Shown one piece after another: positions 23,814 through 33,082 of a stretch of 64,000 nucleotides of DNA. A model generated the notes under the pieces. That model ran no database searches, was not told the DNA's origin, and was given only the letters and a program-made list of their open reading frames with translations. Numbering within the stretch: position 1 is the first letter of the stretch; every line of letters begins with the position of its first letter. Where the stretch lies: contig JAEYZG010000010.1 of NCBI GenBank assembly GCA_023428135.1, positions 186,001 through 250,000 on the forward strand, read 5' to 3'. The DNA comes from Bacteroidota bacterium. GTDB taxonomy: Bacteria; Bacteroidota; Bacteroidia; Cytophagales; Cytophagaceae. The translations under genes and the position numbers were made by a program.

Positions 23814-26747
23814 TTATTGCTTCACCAGCTTACATCTGAAGTTACCTTTATTTGTAATCAGTTCGACAATATAAAAACCGGCTGGATAATCTGCCCCGAA
23901 AGCCACCTGAGAGCCAGAAAGTACTCCTTTCTGATCAACCAGAAGGTTAGAATTTAAATCATAAACTTTAACGATCGCCTCTCCATGGAGCGTTGGCAAA
24001 TCCATTAAGAATTCATGATTGGATGGATTTGGGTAAATTTTAATAGACTCGGCCTGGCCATCGTTGATTCCTGCCGGACGAACATCAATTAATTTAGCAG
24101 GAGAAATTGCTGTCCCTCCTGAGCTTGAAGCCACAACTGAGATACTTGCATCATCATTTCCAAATTTTATTACAACTGAATTTGTACCTTGCCCTGAAAG
24201 AATCTGAGCATCGCCAGCTACTGTCCAGCTATAAGAAACTCCCTGAACCTGAGCCACCGTATAGGTCACAGATGCTCCCTGTCCAACATTATCAGGACCT
24301 GAAATCTGCGGCTGAGCAGGAGGTGTTGATGTACAAGATGCATTGATTGTAGCGACAACCGGAAGTCTTGCGCATCCATTTCCTACGCTTACATTCCAGT
24401 TATAATAATAGAGATACCATCCATTCCCAACGATCCAGTCAGGATCTGTTCCTTTTATGGAAACAACACCTGCAAGCGTATAGGGATAAGTTGCTCCTCC
24501 TCCATTCATATGCAATTTAGCCCCACCAGAAACTGTTCCATCCATATAATAATCAGAACCTTGGGGTATTGAAAATCCAAGTTCTAAAACCTGTGAACCG
24601 CCAGAACCTGAGATTGTAAATGATTTAGATGCGACTACTGTTGTTTTGTCGTTTTTCAGAACCCTTACAGTGAGCGTACCTGCAGCATTTGGAAAAACTG
24701 TAACAGAATTTAAAGTAAAGGCACTAAGCGCATCAAATTTTAATTTATACGAATAATCGTTTCCATCCCAGACTGTTCCTATTGAATTATTGGCAGGTCC
24801 GACATTTCCCTTTGTTCCACCACCCGAGGCATCCTGCACATAATAAGTTGTGGTCGAGGAAATTGATGGAGTTGTATAGGTATTGCCCGTGGCAAGGACA
24901 CTGCCTCCTGAAGAACTGTTATACCAGTTGTAAGGGGCAGTACCGCCACTCACACTTAAAGTAACTGTTCCTGCTGAAGATCTGCATCCGTTTACAGGAG
25001 TAGGAAGACTTGAGGTTAGTTTAATTTCATCAGAGGTAGAATTACATCCTGAAATGCTGGCCGTGAGCTTATAGGTTCCAGCCTCATTTACATTAGACAA
25101 AGTACTGCTTGTTGCCCCATTAATGTTTCCTCCATTTTTCTGCCACTGCCAGATTGTTCCGGAAGGGAAGGATGAAAGATTAGAAGGTGAAAGGTTATAA
25201 CTAGCAGGATTACAAAGAACTTTATCTGTTCCTAATGCAGGAGTCTGAAGGGTTGCAGAAATAACAATTTCATCTGTCTGGGTGCAAACTACCTTACCTG
25301 TATTATCCACCGAATCACGAACGACAACATAAGTACCTGCGCCATTCGCTGCTGTCACATTATAGTTTGCATCCGCCGCATTACTGCTGCTCGTTACAAA
25401 TGTCGCAGCAGAAGGACTCGTTTTTTTCCATGTAAATCTGATATTTCCGCCACCGTTTGTTTTTGATTGAAGTGTCACCGGAAAAGAACTTCCACACATG
25501 CTGATGTCCGCACCAAGGTTCGGCTTTTTACAGCTTGAAGGCGGAGTAATATTCCCGCAAGGATACCACATATTACCTGTTGCAAGCAATACATAGATTG
25601 TTCTTAGAGAGTTTTGGAAATAAGGAACATCGTCCAATCTGGATCCTACATTACCTGAAGTGACTGAATTCTGGGTCCACCAGTTGAAGAAAGAATTTGC
25701 ATCATCCTGACTGGAAGCCATTGCTGCTAAAGCAAATGCGCCGGTAAATGCTGAATTTCTGTAATCCACATTCTGAGAGCCGTCTCTTTTGTAGCCAGCT
25801 TTGATACCGCTGATTCCCGGACCACTTTTAACCCAACCTGTAAGTTTAGTCAGCCAGGTTTTTGCATTAGGAGTTCCCCACCATAAATAGTCAATTGCAA
25901 TTCTCCAGGGTGCTCTTGCAGCATCAAACTGATAATCGGATCTTGTACCACCACCGTCTGCGTCTCTTAGTTCACAATCACCTGAACCACCAAGACCGCC
26001 GTTTGAATCACTCCATGCTGGAATCAACCCGGTAGTAGCATGAGCAGATTTTAATAAAACAGTATAACTGTCATCTGCTGCCTTTAACCAGAACGATGCC
26101 TGTTCAGGCACGAACTGAGCAAATGCCCTGTAATATCCAGGGGAAAAATATGATGGGTTTGTACAGTTACAACCTCCAAACCAATCGCCTGCTTTTTGAA
26201 CAGTTAAACCACTGCAGGTGGTGAATTCCCAGTTCTTTATATTAGTGATTAACGTTTTTCCATCTGCAGCGTAAGACCCTGAAGGCCATTGACAGCTAGC
26301 AATAACCAATGCCATTGCTGCATCCAAATCTCCGTCTGTTGCTCCATTAGAACCAGTGGCGCCAGAACAGCCGCCTATCCGCCAGTTCATCAACCCATGG
26401 TTGTTCATGTTATTTTTATAAAAAGCCCAAAGGCCATCAAATAACGTTTTGTCTCCCCTGTAAACAGCCAGAAGCATTCCATAACCAATACCCTCTGAAT
26501 ATGTACTTCCACCACCATCTTTTACTCTAGCTGCACTTCCGCAGGTTTCCACCCATCTGGACTTCCAGTCATTATACCAGGAATCTGCAATACCAGAAGC
26601 TTCTGTTTTGGTTTTAACATTTTGCTGAAACCCATAAGGATAATTTCTGTTCTGAGGATAAGCATAAGTTGGTGCCTGAGCCTTCAATACCTGGATCTGA
26701 AAAACAGAAACAAGACAAAGCAGCAATAGGGTAAATTTTTTCTTCAT
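23814..26747 (-). CDS. Secreted GH8 glucanase with Ig-like module and T9SS sorting domain
   Basis: 977 residues with signal peptide 1-23 (KKKFTLLLLCLVSVFQIQVLKAQ). Residues about 30-395 form a GH8 (alpha/alpha)6 barrel: the catalytic Glu is in TYSEGIGYGMLLA (about 83) and the Asp motif in GATDGDLDAAMAL (about 137). GH8 enzymes cut beta-1,4-glucans, lichenan, chitosan or xylan; cellulose or mixed-linkage glucan is the likeliest here beside a GH9. From CKKPNLGADISMCGSSFP (about 405) to about 815 it carries the same accessory module as the GH9 protein, then a PKD-like domain (SYSWTVAGDA) and a T9SS sorting domain from about 903 (IKIYPNPSNHEF). Confidence 0.94.
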   Translation of the reverse strand: MKKKFTLLLLCLVSVFQIQVLKAQAPTYAYPQNRNYPYGFQQNVKTKTEASGIADSWYNDWKSRWVETCGSAARVKDGGGSTYSEGIGYGMLLAVYRGDKTLFDGLWAFYKNNMNNHGLMNWRIGGCSGATGSNGATDGDLDAAMALVIASCQWPSGSYAADGKTLITNIKNWEFTTCSGLTVQKAGDWFGGCNCTNPSYFSPGYYRAFAQFVPEQASFWLKAADDSYTVLLKSAHATTGLIPAWSDSNGGLGGSGDCELRDADGGGTRSDYQFDAARAPWRIAIDYLWWGTPNAKTWLTKLTGWVKSGPGISGIKAGYKRDGSQNVDYRNSAFTGAFALAAMASSQDDANSFFNWWTQNSVTSGNVGSRLDDVPYFQNSLRTIYVLLATGNMWYPCGNITPPSSCKKPNLGADISMCGSSFPVTLQSKTNGGGNIRFTWKKTSPSAATFVTSSSNAADANYNVTAANGAGTYVVVRDSVDNTGKVVCTQTDEIVISATLQTPALGTDKVLCNPASYNLSPSNLSSFPSGTIWQWQKNGGNINGATSSTLSNVNEAGTYKLTASISGCNSTSDEIKLTSSLPTPVNGCRSSAGTVTLSVSGGTAPYNWYNSSSGGSVLATGNTYTTPSISSTTTYYVQDASGGGTKGNVGPANNSIGTVWDGNDYSYKLKFDALSAFTLNSVTVFPNAAGTLTVRVLKNDKTTVVASKSFTISGSGGSQVLELGFSIPQGSDYYMDGTVSGGAKLHMNGGGATYPYTLAGVVSIKGTDPDWIVGNGWYLYYYNWNVSVGNGCARLPVVATINASCTSTPPAQPQISGPDNVGQGASVTYTVAQVQGVSYSWTVAGDAQILSGQGTNSVVIKFGNDDASISVVASSSGGTAISPAKLIDVRPAGINDGQAESIKIYPNPSNHEFLMDLPTLHGEAIVKVYDLNSNLLVDQKGVLSGSQVAFGADYPAGFYIVELITNKGNFRCKLVKQ

Positions 26748-27119
26748 AATAACTATTTAAACGATTTTCCAAACTGGTTTATAATTTAATAGGTACAAAA
26801 TAGGATTTAACTATTATTGTTTAGCTATTTAAGAAAATTTAGGTAATTTAAATACAAAAAAATATAGTTTTTTTCCTAACAAATAAGATTTCTAAGGGAA
26901 TAAAGGCTTTATTCTTTTGTAGGAATTAAAACGAAACTGTCTAAAAAAATCTAATAGAATCTACTTAAAGTGCAGGTAATGAATATCTTTTAATATGGAA
27001 TACTAAAAGTTGTATATAGATAAAACCATTTACCCTCTTGATTGAAGCATTTTTTAATAACGAATTTCTGTAAGAATATATCAATCACAAGAATTTCAAT
27101 ACACAATCAGCCCTTTATC
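26748..27119. other. Intergenic region between feoB and the GH8 gene
   Basis: About 370 nt, very AT-rich, containing the GH8 promoter region. I see no ORF, RNA gene or clear inverted repeat, and no convincing terminator for feoB. Confidence 0.5.
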
Positions 27120-29243
27120 CTAACTAAAAATATTATATGTTATAAAACTCAAGCCGTAAGCAAGACCAGTCATATATACCAGCTGAATTAATGGCCAAGT
27201 CCAGCCTTTAGTTTCTCTGTACACAACTGCCAACGTACTCATGCACTGCATGGCAAACAGATAAAATATCAGCAAAGAAAAAGCCAATGCAGGAGTATAC
27301 ATCGGGCCACCTGTTTTCGGATTAATCTCCTCTTTCATTCTTTGCTTAATCGTTGCTTCGTCGTCACCGCTGTCTCCTACGCTGTATATGGTAGACATCG
27401 TTCCGATAAATACCTCTCTGGCCGCAAATGAAGTGATAAGTGCTACTCCTATTTTCCAGTCAAAACCTAATGGCCTTATCACAGGTTCTATAAAGTGTCC
27501 GAACTTACCTGCATAAGACAATTCCAGTTTTTTACCTGAAATAGCATTTTCAAAATCAGGAGTTGATTCTTCCAGCTTAGGCTGTTCCTGCCTTACCTCA
27601 TCAAAAGCCTTTGTTTCTATATCACCAGGACCATAACTTGCAAGCACCCAAAGCACAACAGAAATTGCCACAATTACCTTTCCCGCTTCCAGAACAAAGG
27701 TTTTAACTTTTTCATAAATCGTTAAGCCCACATTTTTCCATCTTGGTATTCTATATGAAGGGAGTTCCATGATGAAAAAACTTCTCTGTTTATTCCGCAG
27801 AATCTTATTCATTACAAATCCTGAAATGATTGCTGACAGAAACCCTAACAGATATAAAGCCATTAATACAACTCCCTGAAGATTAAAGAAGCCAAGGATA
27901 TCTTTTTCCGGAACAACCAATGCAATTAGAATGGTAAAAACCGGAATCCTGGCTGAGCAACTCATCAAAGGTGTGACAAATATTGTAATAAGTCTTTCTT
28001 TCCAGTTTTCAATGCTTCTTGTAGACATAATAGCCGGAACAGCACAGGCAACTCCTGAAATAAGAGGCACCACGCTTCTGCCACTCATTCCGAATGGACG
28101 CATGAGCTTATCCATCAGAAACATTACCCTGGACATATATCCTGACTCTTCCAATACAGCTATAAAAGCAAATAAAATGGCAATTTGAGGAATGAAAATA
28201 AGCACTCCACCTAATCCTGCAATAAGACCGTCAGTTATGAGGTCAGTAAATGGCCCACCAGGAAGATTCTGCTTTAATGCTCCGTTTATCCATGCTATCC
28301 CCCCATCAATTAAATCCATTGGAAAGGATGCCCAAGCAAAAATGGACTGAAACAGAACAAGTAAAATGAAAAAGAACAGGAGATATCCGAATACTTTATG
28401 GGTAAGTATTCTGTCAATTTTTGTTGAGGTTAACTCCTTGTCATCAACAGACTTCTCTTCGACGGTTTCCTTCAGAATCCGGGTAATTACATCATATCTT
28501 GCAATTGTTTCTTTGGATTGAAATGCCTTTGAATCAAAGCTCCACTTTTTAACAAGTCTTGCAAGCTCCTCTTTTTCCTTTTCAGGAAGCCCCCGCATGT
28601 TGTCATACTGATGTGCAAGCAAAATCGCCTGATAGTCATTTTCCAAAGAAAAGCTCTCTTTCACTTCGGATATAATTCCAGAAGCCAGCGGGCCTGGTTT
28701 ATAATAACTTTCAGGAGGAGTATGAACAGGACAGGCTATGGCTGCTTTGAGCTCGCGGATACCGGCACCCGTTCTGGCATTAATAGCCACTATTGGTACA
28801 TTAAGCTCTTTTTCAAGTTTAAGAGGGTCAATTTTAATCCCGTGCTGCTCTGCAAGGTCAAGCATATTGAGCACAAGAATGACGGGAAAACCAAGATCTC
28901 TGATCTGGGTAAATAAAAGCATATTCCTCTTAAAAGTAGAGGCATCTATCACAACCAGAAGCAGATCAGGGGAAGACGGATCCTTTTTGCTGTGTAAAAG
29001 ATCCAGGACTATTTGCTCGTCAAGAGATTTTGGGTAAAGACTATATGTGCCCGGAAGGTCAATTATTTCAGCAAACAGATTGTCACCAATTTTACTGGTA
29101 CCAACCTTCTTATCTACAGTTACACCGGGAAAATTTCCGATTTTTTGATTTAAACCGGTAAGGTGGTTAAACAGAGAAGATTTACCGGCATTAGGATTAC
29201 CCAGAAGGGCAACTTTTAACCTCGTTGTTTTTTCAATAGACAT
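27120..29243 (-). CDS. feoB: Ferrous iron transporter B
   Basis: Inner-membrane Fe(II) importer. The N-terminal G domain has GNPNAGKSSLFNHLTG (G1, about 15-30), DLPGTYSLYP (G3) and LNMLDLAEQ (G4, with Met-Leu inside the N..D motif). A helical regulatory segment follows to about 270, then about eight to ten membrane helices with the two Gate-type repeats, including SGVACAVPAIMSTR and MSCSARIPVFTILIAL with the conserved membrane cysteines, and FAAREVFIGTMSTIY. 707 residues, normal. It follows feoA by 88 nt on the same strand; iron control is expected but no Fur-like box was identified. Confidence 0.97.
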   Translation of the reverse strand: MSIEKTTRLKVALLGNPNAGKSSLFNHLTGLNQKIGNFPGVTVDKKVGTSKIGDNLFAEIIDLPGTYSLYPKSLDEQIVLDLLHSKKDPSSPDLLLVVIDASTFKRNMLLFTQIRDLGFPVILVLNMLDLAEQHGIKIDPLKLEKELNVPIVAINARTGAGIRELKAAIACPVHTPPESYYKPGPLASGIISEVKESFSLENDYQAILLAHQYDNMRGLPEKEKEELARLVKKWSFDSKAFQSKETIARYDVITRILKETVEEKSVDDKELTSTKIDRILTHKVFGYLLFFFILLVLFQSIFAWASFPMDLIDGGIAWINGALKQNLPGGPFTDLITDGLIAGLGGVLIFIPQIAILFAFIAVLEESGYMSRVMFLMDKLMRPFGMSGRSVVPLISGVACAVPAIMSTRSIENWKERLITIFVTPLMSCSARIPVFTILIALVVPEKDILGFFNLQGVVLMALYLLGFLSAIISGFVMNKILRNKQRSFFIMELPSYRIPRWKNVGLTIYEKVKTFVLEAGKVIVAISVVLWVLASYGPGDIETKAFDEVRQEQPKLEESTPDFENAISGKKLELSYAGKFGHFIEPVIRPLGFDWKIGVALITSFAAREVFIGTMSTIYSVGDSGDDEATIKQRMKEEINPKTGGPMYTPALAFSLLIFYLFAMQCMSTLAVVYRETKGWTWPLIQLVYMTGLAYGLSFITYNIFS

Positions 29244-29331
29244 ATCCCAACTGAGACCAGGAATTTAAAGCAGGATACCGGAATATCTGGCACTCAAATT
29301 CTGAGGTTAATTTTACTTGAACAATAACTAA

Positions 29332-29562
29332 TTATCGCAGCATTACAGTAGCTGCTTCTTCTAATCGTAAAGAAAGATTATATCCGGAAACTTTAATACA
29401 AATAGGATCGCCTAACGGAGCTTTATTGCTCAACTCCACCATAGAACCAGGAAGACACCCCATTTCAAGCAGCTTCAGAGACATTTCTTCGTCGTTGAAA
29501 CAACAAACAATTCCCTTTTCTCCGATTTTAAGATCTGCAATGCTTTTTTTGGGTTCACCCAT
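29332..29562 (-). CDS. feoA: Ferrous iron transport protein A
   Basis: 76-residue SH3-like protein that assists FeoB in Fe(II) uptake. The sequence runs SIADLKIGEKGIVCCFNDEEMSLKLLEMGCLPGS...GDPICIKVSGYNLSLRLEEAATVML, the usual FeoA pattern with the LLEMG and ISLR-like (LSLRLEEA) motifs. The single-domain form is normal. It is the first gene of a feoA-feoB pair; about 160 nt of AT-rich sequence upstream should contain the promoter. Confidence 0.93.
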   Translation of the reverse strand: MGEPKKSIADLKIGEKGIVCCFNDEEMSLKLLEMGCLPGSMVELSNKAPLGDPICIKVSGYNLSLRLEEAATVMLR

Positions 29563-29724
29563 GCTTATTTAGACTGATTTCAAACAAATTTACTACCTAA
29601 ATGTGAAGCAAACAACACTGAAATTGCTTTTCCAAAAATAAAGATTCAAATATAATATTTGCTAAAAGTAAGAAAAGTCAGTAGACTATTCTCAAAAAAA
29701 TAATTAAAGATCTAAAATGGGCTT

Positions 29725-30447
29725 TTAGCTCAGGTATTTTTCAAGATCCTTTAATTGAATCATTCCTTCATAATACGCTTTGGCGAATATTACTCCATAA
29801 ACGCCCAGATCCTGAAGTTTATCAATATCTTCTACCGACCTTACTCCCCCACTTGCCAATAGTTTGATATCAGGAAATTTATTCAGAATTTTTTTATAAA
29901 GATCAAAGGGAGGACCAGCAAGGGAATCATCGCAGTTGATATCCGTACATTTTACATATAAAATTCCTTGATTATGAAAATAATCCACTAGATCAAGGAC
30001 ATCAACCTCCGTACTTTTGGACCAGCCTCTGGTAGCAATTTTTTCATTATTGACATCAGCTCCCAAAATTATTTTATTTCTTCCGTAAGAAATGATCCAG
30101 GAAGAAAATAAATCCCTGTTATTCACCGCTATGGTAGAAGCATGGATTGCATTGGCGCCATGTTCGAAGGCAAGTCTGATATCGTCATCATCATTAATCC
30201 CTCCGCCAAAGTCTATGGCCAGATCTGTATAACCGGCGATAGTTTCAATCACCTCCTGATTCATGATCCGTCCTTTTCGGGCACCCTCAATATCAATCAG
30301 GTGAATTTTTTTAATGCCATGATCCTGAAATTTCAAAGCCATATCAAGAGGACGCTCATCATAGATTTTGATATTATCAAGGTTTCCGTTCTGAACCCTT
30401 GCTACCCTGAGCTTTACAACTGATATTGCCGGAATTATCTCGATCAT
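29725..30447 (-). CDS. Divergent HisA-like TIM-barrel protein at the end of the trp operon
   Basis: 240 residues, HisA/HisF-type (beta/alpha)8 barrel. Both phosphate-binding sites are kept (DFGGGIND near 80 and ASGGVRSVED near 197, with GVIFAKAYYEG), as is the second catalytic-type Asp in LGADVNNEKIATRGW. The first catalytic Asp is gone: the N terminus reads IIPAISVVKLRVARVQNGNL, where HisA enzymes have PAID followed by a DGK-VRL-GDY loop. The KDG motif of strand 6 has become NCDDS. It starts 22 nt after trpA, so it belongs to the trp operon. Since trpF is present separately, it is not needed as a bifunctional PriA. It may be a real but divergent HisA, or an enzyme with a new role linked to tryptophan. 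Confidence 0.85.
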   Translation of the reverse strand: MIEIIPAISVVKLRVARVQNGNLDNIKIYDERPLDMALKFQDHGIKKIHLIDIEGARKGRIMNQEVIETIAGYTDLAIDFGGGINDDDDIRLAFEHGANAIHASTIAVNNRDLFSSWIISYGRNKIILGADVNNEKIATRGWSKSTEVDVLDLVDYFHNQGILYVKCTDINCDDSLAGPPFDLYKKILNKFPDIKLLASGGVRSVEDIDKLQDLGVYGVIFAKAYYEGMIQLKDLEKYLS

Positions 30448-30469
30448 GGCAGTATATACTTTAAAAACG

Positions 30470-31258
30470 TTATCTGATACTCCTTATGAAAACGTCAATA
30501 TCCTTCTCCAGGTTTTTGCTTCCAGTAATCGCTTTTACAAATGCACTTCCAATAATTGCTCCGTTAGCATAATCCGCTGCAAAGCAAAATGATTCTTTAT
30601 CCCTTACATTAAACCCGATCATTAAAGGATTTTTCAGACCTGAAGTTTTTAATTTAGAAAAATAAGCCTCTTGCTGCCTGATGTCTTTTGTGTTTCCAGT
30701 TGTACTGTCTGTAGAAACAGCATAAATAAATCCTGTAGCATGCTCATCAATAAGCTTCAACCGCTCCGGAGAAGTATGCGGCGTTACAAGGAAAATGTTT
30801 GAAAGATTATTCCTTTGGAATATCTCTTCGTAATCTTCAATATATTCCCTTACAGGTAAATCCGGAATAATGACACCGTCCACACCCACAGCTGCCGCAT
30901 CCTCACAGAATTTCTCAACACCATATCGCAGAACAGGATTGATATAACCCATCAGCAGAACAGGAATATGAATCTCCTTGCGCATATCTTTGATTTGCTG
31001 AAAAAGCCCTTTTATGGTCATTCCGTTTTCGAGCGCAATTTCGCTGCTTCTCTGAATAACAGGACCATCCGCCAGAGGATCGGAAAACGGCATTCCGATT
31101 TCCACCATATCCACTCCGGATTTCTGCAATGCTCTGAGCACAGGAAGTGTGTCATCCAAAGCAGGATATCCCGCTGTAAAATATATATTTAACAAAGGCT
31201 TTTGATTCTCGCTGAAAGCCGTAGTCAATCGGTTTTTTAACTGAATTTTTGTATCCAT
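30470..31258 (-). CDS. trpA: Tryptophan synthase alpha subunit
   Basis: Cleaves indole-3-glycerol phosphate to indole and passes it to TrpB. 262 residues. The catalytic Glu and Asp are in VDMVEIGMPFSDPLADGPVIQ (about 45-65); GVIIPDLPVREY and the phosphate-binding IGFNVRDKES and GAIIGSAFVK are present. It starts 4 nt after the trpB stop, consistent with coupled translation of the two subunits, and is followed after 22 nt by the HisA-like gene. Confidence 0.97.
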   Translation of the reverse strand: MDTKIQLKNRLTTAFSENQKPLLNIYFTAGYPALDDTLPVLRALQKSGVDMVEIGMPFSDPLADGPVIQRSSEIALENGMTIKGLFQQIKDMRKEIHIPVLLMGYINPVLRYGVEKFCEDAAAVGVDGVIIPDLPVREYIEDYEEIFQRNNLSNIFLVTPHTSPERLKLIDEHATGFIYAVSTDSTTGNTKDIRQQEAYFSKLKTSGLKNPLMIGFNVRDKESFCFAADYANGAIIGSAFVKAITGSKNLEKDIDVFIRSIR

Positions 31259-31262
31259 AACC

Positions 31263-32456
31263 TTAGTCTTTTAAAAATTCTTCTTTTCTGGTTATATAGG
31301 TCATCAGATCTTTGTCACCTCTTCCTGAAAGGTTTACTACGACAGTATCTGAAGGCTTAAGATTTAATTTTGCCAAAGATGCTATGGCATGTGATGATTC
31401 AAGGGCTGGGATGATTCCTTCCAGCTTGCTCAATAATACTGCGCTTTTAAATGCTTCTTTGTCTGTGATGGCTAAAAACTCAGCTCTGCCTGTTTCGAAC
31501 AGATGGCTGTGAATTGGTCCTATTCCCGGATAATCAAGACCTGCAGAAATGGAATGCGCTTCAACAATCTGGCCATCTTCCGTCTGCATCAATAAGGTCT
31601 TGCTTCCATGCAATACACCTGGCTTTCCAAGGAAAGTCGTAGCAGCCGAATAGCCTGAATCAATGCCCATTCCGGCAGCTTCTACAGCTACAAGTTTTAC
31701 TTTCGCTTCGTTCAGATAATGATAAAACGCTCCGGCAGCATTGCTTCCACCGCCTACACATGCGATAACATAGTCAGGATTTTCTGACCCCGTTTTTTCT
31801 TTAAGCTGTTCGCGGATTTCCTTACTTATGATGGCCTGGAATCTTGCAACCATATCAGGATAAGGGTGCGGACCGACTACTGATCCAATGATATAATGGG
31901 TATCAGCAGGATTATTGATCCAGTCCCTGATAGCCTCATTGGTAGCATCCTTCAATGTTTTACTTCCGGAGGTTGCCGGCACTACCTGAGCGCCGAGCAT
32001 TTTCATACGCTCTACATTGGGTTTCTGACGTTCCATGTCAATCTCTCCCATGTATACAATACAGTCAAAACCCAGCAAGGCACATACTGTCGCTGTTGCA
32101 ACACCATGCTGACCCGCACCAGTTTCAGCTATAATTCTTCTTTTACCAAGTCTTTTGGCAAGAAGAATCTGGCCAAGGGTATTGTTAATTTTGTGTGCAC
32201 CGGTATGACAAAGATCTTCTCTCTTAAGGTAAATATTTGCTTGAAAGTGCTCTGAAAGCCTCTTAGCAAAATACAAAGGTGTAGGTCTTCCTACATAATC
32301 CTTTAATAGGTTGTTATACTCTTCGATAAAGGATTCTTCATGCATAATATTGAGATACTTTTCCTTTAGTTCTTCCACATTAGGGAAAAGCATTTCCGGA
32401 ATATATGCACCTCCGAAGCTTCCATAAAACCCGTTTTTGTCTACTGTAAAGTTCAT
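31263..32456 (-). CDS. trpB: Tryptophan synthase beta subunit
   Basis: PLP enzyme joining indole and serine to make tryptophan. 397 residues. The PLP lysine is in GAHKINNTLGQ, with LKREDLCHTG before it, ETGAGQHGVATA, the phosphate-binding CVGGGSNAAG loop, and HSGL-region ISAGLDYPGIGP. This is the canonical TrpB1 type that pairs with TrpA. Its ATG overlaps the trpF stop by 4 nt (ATGA), implying translational coupling. Confidence 0.98.
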   Translation of the reverse strand: MNFTVDKNGFYGSFGGAYIPEMLFPNVEELKEKYLNIMHEESFIEEYNNLLKDYVGRPTPLYFAKRLSEHFQANIYLKREDLCHTGAHKINNTLGQILLAKRLGKRRIIAETGAGQHGVATATVCALLGFDCIVYMGEIDMERQKPNVERMKMLGAQVVPATSGSKTLKDATNEAIRDWINNPADTHYIIGSVVGPHPYPDMVARFQAIISKEIREQLKEKTGSENPDYVIACVGGGSNAAGAFYHYLNEAKVKLVAVEAAGMGIDSGYSAATTFLGKPGVLHGSKTLLMQTEDGQIVEAHSISAGLDYPGIGPIHSHLFETGRAEFLAITDKEAFKSAVLLSKLEGIIPALESSHAIASLAKLNLKPSDTVVVNLSGRGDKDLMTYITRKEEFLKD

Positions 32457-33079
32457 AATGCTTTTAGCTTTTGAGCAAATGATGATATACTATCTATATT
32501 TTTTAATGCAGGTGTTATTTCAAACCTGCTGTTTACATCTATGGCGTGAATATTTAATTTTTTATTCAGATCCGAAATTTCTTCCAGATGTTCTTCGCCT
32601 ATGCCTCCACTTAAAAAAAGCGGAACTTCATTATCATAATCTTTTAAAACAGACCAGTCAAATCTTTGACCGCTACCACCATAAGCTTCTGTCTTTGTGT
32701 CCAGAAGAAAATAGTCTGCTGTTTTCTTAAACTTATTCAGCTCTTCCACTGGCAACTGATTGCTCACAGAAAACACCTTGATAACCCTGAGACCAAGGCT
32801 TTTCAATTCCTCTGCCTGAGCAGGAGACTCATCTCCATGAAGCTGGATCATATGCAAATCCAAAGCTTTTGCATGCCTGATAATTTCGCTATTCTCTTCA
32901 TTTACAAAAACCCCTACTTTGGGGATATTAAGCGGTTTAATAAAAGATATAGTGTCATTATCGCCGACAAACCTTTTGGATTTTTTATAAAAGATAAACC
33001 CAATATAATCCGGCCCAACCTGAATTAATTGCTTAAGGTTTTCTTCCTCCCTCATCCCACATACCTTGAGCCTGATCAT
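32453..33079 (-). CDS. trpF: Phosphoribosylanthranilate isomerase
   Basis: Amadori rearrangement of phosphoribosylanthranilate. 208 residues, TIM barrel. The catalytic Cys is in LKVCGMREEEN (residue about 7) and the catalytic Asp in FLLDTKTEAYGGSGQRFDW; FLSGGIGEEHLEE forms the phosphate site and AIDVNSRFEITP the C-terminal motif (usually GVDVSSGVE, so slightly divergent). It lies 3 nt downstream of trpC and overlaps trpB. Confidence 0.95.
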   Translation of the reverse strand: MIRLKVCGMREEENLKQLIQVGPDYIGFIFYKKSKRFVGDNDTISFIKPLNIPKVGVFVNEENSEIIRHAKALDLHMIQLHGDESPAQAEELKSLGLRVIKVFSVSNQLPVEELNKFKKTADYFLLDTKTEAYGGSGQRFDWSVLKDYDNEVPLFLSGGIGEEHLEEISDLNKKLNIHAIDVNSRFEITPALKNIDSISSFAQKLKAL

Positions 33080-33082
33080 ATC

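Noticed and set aside
29563..29724. Fur box upstream of feoA
   Set aside because: No convincing GATAATGATAATCATTATC-like palindrome could be found.
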